Shown: positions 55,178 to 64,000 of the stretch, in pieces
Position numbering within the stretch: position 1 is the stretch's first letter
Layout of the letters: each line of letters starts with the position of its first letter
DNA from: Diabrotica undecimpunctata
Taxonomy: Eukaryota > Arthropoda > Insecta > Coleoptera > Chrysomelidae
NCBI RefSeq assembly: GCF_040954645.1
Contig: NC_092807.1
Location: 25,815,809-25,879,808 of the forward strand
Direction: 5' to 3'
Length of the DNA stretch: 64,000 nucleotides
Translations under genes and position numbers: made by a program
Notes under the pieces: generated by a model
Seen by the model: only the letters and a program-made list of their open reading frames with translations
Database searches by the model: none
What the model was told of the DNA's origin: nothing

Positions 55178-55462
55178 TGTGGAATCGTCGCTTTCAGTTC
55201 CAGAACTTCTGTCCCAGTTCTCCCTTTCGGGTGTTTTGACAGGTACGTAGACGGGGTTACTAAGACTGCTTCCGCAGTTGGCGTCGGTAATATAGTTGTC
55301 GTCGTCATCTTCTGTCTGTAGGTAAATGTAGTTTGAGGGTTTCGAACAACTGTCTTTCCAGGAGGGCCAAAAGAGGAAGCCCAACAGGTACAAAGTGAAC
55401 ATCGAGGTTTTGATATAAGTACAAAAGAATGGTTTTTCGAAAGTTTCATTGTTGTAAATGAA
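55178..55462 (-). CDS. SLC35F5: SLC35F5 homolog, first visible coding exon
   Basis: Minus strand: acceptor AATATTGTTGCAG, then FIYNNETFEKPFFCTYIKTS, MFTLYLLGFLFWPSWKDSC, an acidic loop (TEDDDDNYITDANCG) and SSLSNPVYVPVK, ending T|GTAAGT. Matches the YIFN...(K)PFF.TY.KTSMF.LYLLGFL.W.PW....C and SLS.P.YVPVK motifs of SLC35F5. 95 codons, phase 0 both sides. The N-terminal exon with the first helix (expected to end ..SSELTK) was sought to 64000 and not found. Confidence 0.96.
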
Positions 55463-56265
55463 CTGCAACAATATTTTAAAATTAGTTTCCTACAATATGA
55501 AAAAGCAGTTGTAAAGAATAACAAGGCTTTCAAAAAACCGATGCACTTTTCTATCGTTTAAATCACACACATTACTCATGTCAATAAAATGAATTTTTTT
55601 TGACTCGCGAAATGTAAAAATTTCGTATTTTTTGAACACACCTCGTATAAGTTTTACTCAAAAATTTATAAATTAAATTAAACAAATTTAAAAAAAAACA
55701 TAAAGTTTATTAATATGTACAAATTATAAGCTTTTGCAGTCCGAACGACGATTATGTTTATTACATCGAGTTAGATTCTAACTCGATGATTTATTATTAT
55801 ATTTCAATAAAATAGCAGAAGTCTGCTTCAATAAAGTATGTGATTTTTGTCACGCACTGAAAAATATCTGTACAAAAATAGTAGTCTGTATCTATTCATA
55901 TCTGTTCACGTTTAAATATCAATAACATCAAAAATCTTTTCAAGGAAACAGTACGTGTCTAGACGTTTTTATTAACTGCTTTTGATCACGGTACAAAAAA
56001 ACAATTGTATGACATTTCTGCCCTTTTAGATAAAAGATATTAGAAAAGTTTACTGATTTTTTAAAGTACGCCCTCGTCCGTTATTATTGGTTTACAAAAA
56101 ATTTTTTAAAGATAAATAAATGAAGAAATAAATTTAGTAATGTGTGCAAATTGCAAATTACTATAGGCCAAAAAAGGAAAAAAGAGCTGAAAGAATGTTA
56201 TACAAGTTTTGAAGGTTCTACAAGACATTATATTGTATGAACATTAATGTTCATACAACATTAAA
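55463..56265. other. AT-rich intron DNA, nothing recognised
   Basis: Palindromic GAGTTAGATTCTAACTC at 55769-55785. No exon matching the missing N-terminus was seen. Confidence 0.4.
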
Positions 56266-56269
56266 GATA

Positions 56270-56505
56270 TGGGGAGGAATTCCAAAAGATCTTAGCAAGT
56301 AAGTTCGAATTAAGTTCTTCACACAATCGATTTGACGACATTAACAAAAATATAAATAAAAACAAAAGCCAGACAGACAAAATAAGCAACGAAACTAAAC
56401 AACTAATGAAGGAAAGAAGACAACTACTAGCAGAAAAAAGAAAACCGATCTAAAAAATAGAACTGGTACTTACTAGAGCAAGTCATTGAAAACAACAGAG
56501 GCCTA
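56270..56505 (+). mobile_element. Non-LTR linker fragment
   Basis: Plus strand encodes FDDINKNINKNKSQTDKISN, ETKQLMKERRQLLAEKRK, the region between endonuclease and RT in RTE-like elements. Confidence 0.5.
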
Positions 56506-56539
56506 AAATGTCTAAGACCAACACTGGGTGTCCAAAAAA

Positions 56540-57205
56540 TAATGTAATAATATTAATAAGTCCTCAAGGTGGGATAATATATGGAAGGAATATTCCATTG
56601 TTAGCCCAAATAGATACACTTCTCTTCAAACAGATATTCCTAAAACTCCTTGGTATAAGTTTTTTAATGTACCTAGAAAATATGTTACCACGATCATAAG
56701 ACTGAGATTTGGGCACGCTTGTTACCCCAAACATTTATTTAAACTTAAGGTTTTAGATAATGATCAATGTGAATTTTGTACAGAAGAAGGAAACCTAGAT
56801 CATATATTTTTCAGTTGCCCCAGAAATATTATAACTTCATCCAGATTAATAAATAATTTACACAAACACAACATATTAGCCCCTTGGAACCTTCAGTACC
56901 TATTATCATTAGACTCGAGAGCAGTGTATGATTTATTAGTTATGTTTTTAAAAGATAGTAAAATAACCATGTAAATAATTATACATTAGTTAATAACGTA
57001 ACCTTTGTCTCTAACCCAATTGTTTAAATTCCTTTCTTACCGTGGCCTAGTGTTGTATGTAAAAAAAAAATGCCTTGATGGGCCCCTAGGCGAGAAGAGA
57101 GTGACCCTGTTTACCTGTTTTGTATATTTATTTTAATTTTAATATAAACTCAGACAATCTTTCTTTTACCATGTTGAGTCTGGCTGAATGACTAAAAGTC
57201 TATGC

Positions 57206-57259
<54 letters not shown>
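56540..57259 (+). mobile_element. I/Jockey-like element, 3' end with A53 tail next to a tRNA-Asp gene
   Basis: Plus strand: RLRFGHACYPKHLFKLKVLD, CEFCTEEGNLDHIFFSCPRN (about 56705-56830), the terminal cysteine motif C..C...G...H...C of I/Jockey ORF2, then a stop at 56972-56974. A 3' UTR follows, with TGATGGGCCCCTAGGC and GTTGAGTCTGGCTGAATGAC, then 53 A (57207-57259). Five bases of spacer separate it from the tRNA-like gene. 5'-truncated. Confidence 0.8.
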
Positions 57260-57261
<2 letters not shown>

Positions 57262-57265
57262 AGTC

Positions 57266-57337
57266 CTCTCCAACTGGGAATCGAACCCCGGTCTCCCGCG
57301 CGACAGGCGGGGATACTGACTACTATACTACCGAGGA
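57266..57337 (-). tRNA. tRNA-Asp (anticodon GTC), slightly degenerate
   Basis: 72 nt on the minus strand starting TCCTCGGTAGTATAG. Anticodon arm CCCGC-CTGTCGC-GCGGG gives GTC. The B box GGTTCGATTCC is perfect and the A box TAGTATAGTAG is good. The D arm and sizes fit tRNA-Asp. Weaknesses: the acceptor stem has one mismatch and three wobbles (TCCTCGG against TTGGAGA), and the T stem has one mismatch. The adjacent T-run on the minus strand can serve as Pol III terminator. Either a functional minor copy or a recent pseudogene. Confidence 0.75.
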
Positions 57338-57339
57338 CA

Positions 57340-58020
57340 TGACACTAATATATTTCAAAATTGACAGTTATGGATCATACAGTGATTTATTGAGATTATT
57401 ATTTTGAAATACAAAAGACTAATATAATTATGAACATTTAATAAATAATACAAAACATATCACATAAATAATAATATTAATAAATATTTTATTGTATGTA
57501 TAATAATGTATAATATATCTTTATATAATATATATAATATTAAATTATATATACAAAAGGAACCTTTTTATATTCGAGAGAGGAAGAGAGAGAAAATATA
57601 TCTTCTGTCTCTCTCTTACTTATTATCTTACATATGTAATGATTTCACAGATTCACTCCCATACAAATTTCCAACGTGGAACGCGCGTATAGAAGTATAA
57701 CTTCAAAAAATTATTAAATGATAGTTACACAAACACTAGGATATTTTAACAGAAATTAAAGTTGCGTTTCTATTTCCCACTTAAAATTTAATAGTATTAG
57801 ATTATCTTCCTGTCAGTTTGGATTAAGATTTTTAAAGAATTTGTTTATCTTTTTGTATATTCTTACAGTGTCTAGTTTATGTATTAGTAACAAAAATTAT
57901 AACATAGATCCAATTATTTGTTTTGAGCTAGTCAGTTCATCTTTTGCATAAGATCTAACAATTTTTTATGTATTTTAATTGGGCGGTTTAATAAGAATTT
58001 TGACACTTTAAAACGTTGAA
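57340..58020. other. AT-rich stretch, nothing recognised
   Basis: Contains a GA/CT-rich run at 57576-57616. No gene support. Confidence 0.4.
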
Positions 58021-58023
58021 GCA

Positions 58024-60010
58024 ATGATACCTAGACGTAATTTATCAAGAGGAGCTTTAATGCTATCGATGTTGTCTGAACAAAATCAACAACTCAATGA
58101 TGTTTTCAATAAGACTGAATCCAAAAAAGATCCGCAACCAATGGCAGATGATATTGCACCTTCCTTAACTATAGAGGCTAAATTTGAAACCGAAATAATA
58201 CCTGTTTATCCAGTGATTGAAGAAGATATGGACTCCTTAAATTTTATGCAACCTGCGAAACTTTTAAATAATCCAGATCAGAATTCTTCAAAATGTAACG
58301 AAGAAAAAGAAAATACGTTAATTTACACAACACTTGAGGTATTTACTCCATCTCAAAATGTTCCAGTCCGCAGTGAAGTAGAAACTATAAAATAACACGG
58401 TTATACCAGAAGAAATACAAACAGGAAATAAACAATTAGAAGCACAACAACAGTTCATTGACACAACATTAGAAGTTTTTAATTCATCAAATTTAAACCA
58501 AAATTTTAAGGTGAAAATGATCCAGTACAAAGAGAAATAGAAACTGTAAACAATAGTGTAATTCATAATGATAAACCTCAAGAAAAAGAACAGCAGTTAG
58601 ATTTAGAACAAAAACCAGATAGAGAAAATGAAGAACTTCATTATTACTTCAGTATTACAAAAAGTGGAACTAAAAGGATACGGAAGAAAACAAGTACAAC
58701 TTTAAAAGAAAAAGTACGAAACAGAATAAAGAAGTTGAAAGAAGTTCATCCCACGCGCGAGCCTTGGGTGATAAATGTCGCTACACATGTATACAATTTT
58801 CGGAAGAGTGGCGATGGCAATGTAACGCCGAATTTTGGAACAAAAATTTCACCGAAAGACGAAACTTTATAACGACTCTTGGATTTTCTAAACAAAATAA
58901 CTCAGTTATTTATGATACCCTAACATCTGGTGACAAAAATACAATGACATGTACGGCGTTAGGTGTAACCGACAAAAGGGGAAATCATTCTAATCATAAG
59001 AAAATTGACAGACGCTTCATTAGAAATCATATAGAGAGTAACAACCCAAGTATTGCTCATTACAGAAGAGAATATGCACCAAATCACCGATACCTTCCAA
59101 ATGATGTGACCATTCAAAGGATGTATGATGACTTTAGACGAAGTGAAAACTTTTGTAACTGTTCTTACGATTTATACAGAAAAGTTGTTAATGAAATCAA
59201 TACATCATTCACGAAACTCGGCCATGAAGAATGTGGCATGTGCTTCAAGTTTAAAGAATATAATAAAGACCACAGTCAGGAAAACTTATCATCAGATTGT
59301 TTGGTTTGCGTCTGTTGGAAAAGCCATATTGCAAAAGCTACAGAATCAAGACAATTATATAAAGAGCATACAAAACTACAGTCTTCCAATGACATCATGT
59401 TCTTTTGTGCTGATCTTCAAAAAGTCATCATGTTGCCACGCAAGGATTCCTTTAAAGAAGTCGTGTTTACTCGAAGAATGGTAGTATTTAATGAAAGTTT
59501 TGTACCTATTGGTACTAAACGTAAGACCAAACCTCTCGCGGTATTGTGGCATTGAGGCAATAAGTGGAAGAAAAAAGGAAGACATCTTAATGCATTTTAC
59601 TCGTTTTTTACCATTTCAGAGATATAAAACATATTTGTATTTGGCTGGACAATTGCTCAGCACAAAATAAGAACTGGACTTTCTTTACCTTTTTGGTGTA
59701 TATTGTTAATTATTGCCCGGAGATTTCTGTCGACGCCATTGCTATTTTTTATTTCGAACCAGGTCACCAGGACTCCTTTCACCATCAGGTAGAATTAGCT
59801 ATGAAGCATAGTGAAAAAGTGTACGATTTCCAAGATTTTGTTAAGTGTGTTCTGAAGCAAACTTAGGGAAAGTGGAAACAAAGGAGCTTAGTGGTGATCA
59901 TCTTTTCGCTTGGAAAGACTACACTTCCAAGACAAAACTTAAGCAACGTGGCAACGATAGCGTTCCGTATATTACAGACATTGTAAAAATAATAGCTAAG
60001 TTATTCTGAG
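58024..60010 (+). pseudogene. Transposase-like multi-domain gene remnant
   Basis: Plus strand. 58024-58395 is an acidic N-terminal frame that contains the phrase TTLEVF..., which recurs after a frameshift (58468 on). Basic region (KEKVRNRIKKLKEVHPTREP, 58720). 58764-59555: IDRRFIRNHIESNNPSIAHY, EECGMCFKFKEY, CADLQKVIMLPRKDSFKEVV and TRRMVVFNESFVPIG. After breaks: IWLDNCSAQNKNW and FEPGHQDSFHHQVE (59635-59800), a DN..N RNase-H-like core. The order matches uncharacterised multi-copy insect proteins that I take to be transposases; superfamily not named. Confidence 0.5.
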
Positions 60011-61245
60011 ATAGTTTAAGTCTTAAAGAATCCTATGAAATTTACTAAATGTGTCTAGCATCATTAATAGAGCAAGTTCAATAGTTTAAACATTTAGCCT
60101 CAGGGATAAATAAATAAAATAACTTTTAAACTGTTTGACCGATCGGGTGGAAATTTCGCACAAATTTAAAAGACAGTAATTCCTCGATGTTCAACTGTAT
60201 TAGTAACATTTTATTTTGTTAATAAAAAAATTAATCAAATTGATATATTAGTGCAAAAAACTGCTTTTTTGCAAAGATCTCTGTAAATTAATTATCAATT
60301 TTAATTTAAAAAACGGGAAAATAAAGATATTCTTGATATAAAAAAATGATACGAGTACTTTTTCATCTATTCGTCATCTAGTAACCCCCACCTATATCTT
60401 AAAAGCTTCAGATATCTGCGAAAAATTTTGCCGTGAAATCGATGATTTTTGCATAACCAGACTGGGCTATTTGTAAAGATTGTTTTAAAATGAACAATCT
60501 TTTTTGAAAACGATTTCCGGAGTGGAAATCGAAACATCAAATCACAATTATAAAATGTAATTTTCATATCAATCAATTGTGGCCCAATCCTATATAAATA
60601 AAATATCTAAACCAAAATAAGTGCTGATTCTAATGGACCAAATACGTTATTGCTTCATTATTGCCACATTAATTAACTTCTAAAATCAGGGAATTGATTA
60701 AACATAACTGTATTACTATTGGATGACTAATAAGCGAAAATTAAATGTCTCAAAGTACTCCATAGTTAGTTCCAGAAACTGTAACCACATCTGTAAACGA
60801 ATGTTTGTTATAATTAATCAATTCATTATAGCGTAATAACGTGCCAATTAAGGTGTTCATTGGTAAAGAACTTTTCCGAAGATGCTCCAAAGTTGTGCCT
60901 AGAATGTAATGTATTCGGTTATGATTGGAAGAGGTAAAATATAAAAATAACTGACGAGAATCCTAGATCTCTAATAGTAAAATTATGGATGAGACAAAAC
61001 GATATCCTCACAAAATCTGTATGTGCGAAGGGCAAAAATAGCTTAAATAAATAAATGTATAGTATAAAAATGAATCTTTATTTCCCTTGGTCACGCCATA
61101 ACTTAAGAACGACTGTATTCACCTTTTTTATTTTTATTTTTTTGAAGTGAATATTTATTACTTGGTATGTCTGTATGTTTTTGAACGGGCTGGAATAATC
61201 TTAAGCGTGATCGAGGCACTTGCAGCAACCTTGCGGTATATAGTA
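60011..61245. other. AT-rich stretch, nothing recognised
   Basis: No coding motifs, terminal repeats or RNA genes. Confidence 0.45.
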
Positions 61246-61249
61246 AAGG

Positions 61250-62066
61250 TTGCAGCATATTATCGTGCACGTATAGTTTCCGGCACGTAGCGTTTCCACT
61301 CCAGCAATTGGGCTGCGCGTTTACATTTTCATACATAGAACGTTTCAGTTTGGTTCGGTGAAGATATGATCTCGCTTTTCTCGACAAAAATTATGTGCAA
61401 TTGCTCTTCTACTTAACGATGAAGAATGAAAAACTGTGTTAAAAAGAAGGTTTGAAGTACATCCAATGCTAAGAGAAAGGAAGAAGGAATGTGAATACTG
61501 GACTTTATACAGAGAATGAATTGATGACGATGAAAAATATTATGGATATTTTAGAATGAATAGGATTCAGTTTAAATATGTTTTAAATTTAATTTCACCT
61601 TCAGTTAAAAAACAAAATACTACATTTAACGAAGCCATACATATCAAACCAAAAAGTATTTTTAAAAAGAAGAGGTATCACTTTCGTACAAAAGTCCTAA
61701 TTGTTTATCACTTCCGTGATTAATTGTCACAAATCAATAAAAACACATGCATAATTGACAAAATAGCCTCGAAAATTATTTTTTTAAATACTCTATCAAA
61801 ATCAAACAAATACCTAAATAAACAACGGGAGGAAAACGACGGACATCTAATTCACATTATCCTCACCAACCGGTTACGACTCGTTACGTAGCCGTCGGCA
61901 TCAGTAAAACATTGTTTTCAAATATACTGAACGGAAACGTTAAATGTCTGAAAGGGTATGTTCCGGACAGTTTGCGTTGTTCATATTTAAAACCATTTAA
62001 ATTATATTTTTCGGAAACTAAACGCTATGTGCTGGAAACGCAACATGCACGATAATATGCCACGAC
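61250..62066 (+). mobile_element. PIF/Harbinger-like element, internally deleted, with inverted ends
   Basis: Left end GCATATTATCGTGCACG (61255 on), then TTTCCGGCACGTAGCGTTTCC. The right end, complementary, reads GGCATATTATCGTGCATG, TTTCCAGCACATAGCGTTTAG (about 62065-62015). Interior plus-strand coding at 61445-61660 (EVHPMLRERKKECEYWTLYR, YFRMNRIQFKYVLNLISP) is the N-terminal region of Harbinger transposases. The catalytic domain has been deleted. Confidence 0.7.
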
Positions 62067-62395
62067 CTTAATATACATAATATACATATGCAGTCAAACA
62101 GATATCTCATGACATTAAAAAGTCACCGCGCAGAAACAAATTTGAAAGTGGGGATCTAGCAAAGCCATTCGTGCTGTAAACGTTATGTAGTGAGGAGCTG
62201 GATATTTTTACACTCTTGCATTTTTTTCTTTTACTCGCGGTATTTAAATTTAATTTTGTTGTGATTTAACGTTTTGTATTTGTGTATTTTGTTTTACCCA
62301 TTTTCTGCAAAAGTTCTTTTCAGAACTCTGTTAAAATTAAAAACTGTAAAAGTAAGGAAATAATTGTGATATAAATAAGTAGATATACCTAAATT

Positions 62396-63060
62396 AGTGT
62401 TATTTAATATTAGAGCATGGAGTTTAAGAGCAAATTATCCGGACGGGCTATCACAGAACCCAAGATGTTTTAAAAATGTACAATCTCTGCCGGTAAATTA
62501 TGAGAGCAATCGCAAGGCCTGGATGACATCTGATATTTTTATCAAATGGGTACGCGATTGGGACCGTGAACTACTAAAAATAAGAAAAAATCCTGCTTCT
62601 GGTTGACAATTGTCCAGCTCACCCCTTAATCAGTGACTTGAAAAGCATAACTCTCATGTTCCTGCCTCCTAACATAACATCTGTGTTGCAGCCTATGGAC
62701 CAAGAAATTATTCGAGCATTAAAATCAAACTTTTGTAAAAATCTGGTTTTAAAAATTGTCGTCAGTCTTGATGCAAATGAAGACACCAGTGCCAACTTTC
62801 CGAAGATCACAATAGTGGATGCCATTCTAATGATTCATGATGCCTGGAACAAGCTTACGTCAGTGACGATTTCCAACTGTTATAAACATGCTGGATTTGT
62901 TCGAGGCCGACAACCATGATGATCAGGTTCCGTTTTCTCTCTGGGCGAGAGCTCTGAATAAAAGACTACCTATAGCAAATGAAGAACTTGAACAATATTC
63001 TGCTATTGATGATGATCTCGTAAAGTGTGAGGAGCCTACTGATGAAAATATTCTATAGTC
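62396..63060 (+). pseudogene. Tigger/jerky-like transposase remnant, DDE domain
   Basis: Plus strand: WMTSDIFIKWVRDWDRELLK (62521-62580), a frameshift near 62590, then LLLVDNCPAHPLI (62598-62636, second catalytic Asp), SITLMFLPPNITSVLQPMDQ, EIIRALKSNFCKNL, DAWNKLTSVTISNC and a C-terminal acidic part VPFSLWARALNKRLPIANEE, DENIL and stop at 63056-63058. The helix-turn-helix and CENP-B-like N-terminal part is missing. Confidence 0.85.
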
Positions 63061-63595
63061 GGTTCACAATTTGTCGATAGCTCACTGCAAGTTTAACCCT
63101 AATTAGAAAACTGAAATACAGAGAGGATAGGTAATACGATATAATAGTAAAAACCAACCTGAAACTGACGGTTTAAGATGTTTTCGACTAACCCACCTTG
63201 TATCTGAAGGAATACAATACCTTATAATCCTATTACGAGGGTATTTGAATAGGTTTATATATATTTAGAATATATTTTGAATGGTTATAGATGGCCGACC
63301 AGTGTCGTAGAGTATATGATTGAAACATTTATTTGAACTAAATAAATATATTTTTTAAATTGTACTTATGTAAATTGTATTTTTTAATAAAACTTATTTA
63401 TTTTATTCAAAAATAAAAAGTTTATTGCCATTTGTAAAAGATACATGCCAAATGTCGCCTGGCAGAATTTCCAATCTGTTTTAAATGTATCCATTATTTT
63501 CGAATCCGGAGAAAACTAATAAATATTTTTAAAAAAATTAAACGCAGAATGAAAGATTACATTATTACTGAGGGCAGAAAGTCCCTGAAAACTTC
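63061..63595. other. AT-rich stretch, nothing recognised
   Basis: Possibly the 3' noncoding end of the Tigger-like element. No other support. Confidence 0.35.
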
Positions 63596-63599
63596 TACA

Positions 63600-64000
63600 A
63601 TGTTTATTTTAATATGTTATGTAACAGGGGTGAAAATAAAAGAGAAAATATAGTATTTTATATGACGTATTTTTTCTAGTCACATAACTTTTCATTTGTG
63701 TCCAAATGAGTTCAATTGGATTTATTTCGCAGTGGTAGGGTGGAAGTCTAAGGACTGTGATGTTTCGCCTTTCCGCCATTTTGTCAACTAAAAAAAGGTA
63801 CATTATTTAATACTATAATTGAATTTGGTGGTATGTGTTCAATCATCTGCTCAAAACACTCTTCGAAAACATCAGCTGTCATCTCCTCGTGATAGCCTTT
63901 TGTGCTTTTGGACTGAAATTCCAACAAACCATGCTTAACAAATCCTTTTTCACTGCCAATGTGAGAAATTATTAATCTACTGCCTTTACCAGAAGGTGGG
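63600..64000 (-). pseudogene. Tc1/IS630-like transposase, C-terminal part, runs off the window
   Basis: Minus strand from 64000: GSRLIISHIGSEKGFVKHGL, KSTKGYHEEMTADVFEEWFE, IPPNSIIVLNNVPF (the catalytic Asp of VMDNAPYH reads Asn), then after a break KMAERRNITVLRLPPYHCEI, NPIELIWTQMK (final acidic residue Glu present). The element continues beyond the right edge. Confidence 0.8.

Noticed and set aside
61103..61387. 94-codon minus-strand frame as a gene
   Set aside because: It overlaps the inverted terminal repeat and leader of the Harbinger element in antisense; no domain.

Overview
The window is eukaryotic: spliced exons with GT-AG introns, long (TA)n microsatellites and about 85-90% transposable-element (TE) debris. 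The TE mix is non-LTR retrotransposons with APE endonuclease, Penelope-like elements, Tc1/mariner, hAT, Harbinger, Tigger, gypsy, BEL/Pao and a tRNA-derived SINE. This points to an insect with a large genome; a beetle is my guess, from general knowledge and not from any single diagnostic base.

One host gene runs right to left across 35.4-55.5 kb. It is a homolog of SLC35F5, a drug/metabolite-transporter-superfamily membrane protein. I resolved seven coding exons on the minus strand by matching splice sites and codon phase: 55462-55178, 50909-50724, 50642-50460, 48280-48127, 43536-43377, 38045-37800 and 35445-35373. They join in phase to 428 residues and a stop; the N-terminal exon(s) were not found. 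Its introns (81 bp to 5.3 kb) are filled with TEs. Two further exon-like segments (49673-49604 and 49462-49308) inside one intron, same strand, may belong to a nested MARVEL-type membrane protein gene.

Layout: 0-1 kb minus non-LTR end; 2-3 kb Tigger tail, tiny RTE-like insert and SINE; 3.5-6.1 kb minus non-LTR and Penelope fragments; 7.2-9 kb an RTE-like element nested in an I/Jockey-like element; 9.6-11.8 kb plus-strand Penelope with a hammerhead-like motif; 12.4-13.8 kb Tc1 element with terminal repeats; 13.9-14.2 kb foldback MITE between two (TA)n tracts; 15-21 kb non-LTR and Penelope fragments with striking palindromes; 24.5-30 kb an almost intact 3.35-kb non-LTR element nested in a relative; 30.0-32.5 kb complete but decayed hAT; 33.5-34.3 kb long foldback element; 35.4-55.5 kb the SLC35F5 locus, holding BEL/Pao, mariner-like, Jockey, gypsy (itself split by a non-LTR insertion), Penelope split by a SAP-domain gag fragment, and a Ginger-like element with 104-bp inverted ends; 56-64 kb a poly-A retroelement abutting a tRNA-Asp-like gene, then decayed domesticated-looking transposase, Harbinger, Tigger and Tc1-like remnants.

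No operon-like cooperation exists here. The biology is an ordinary host gene surviving in layered TE insertions, several of which can be ordered in time because the target-site duplications are still readable.
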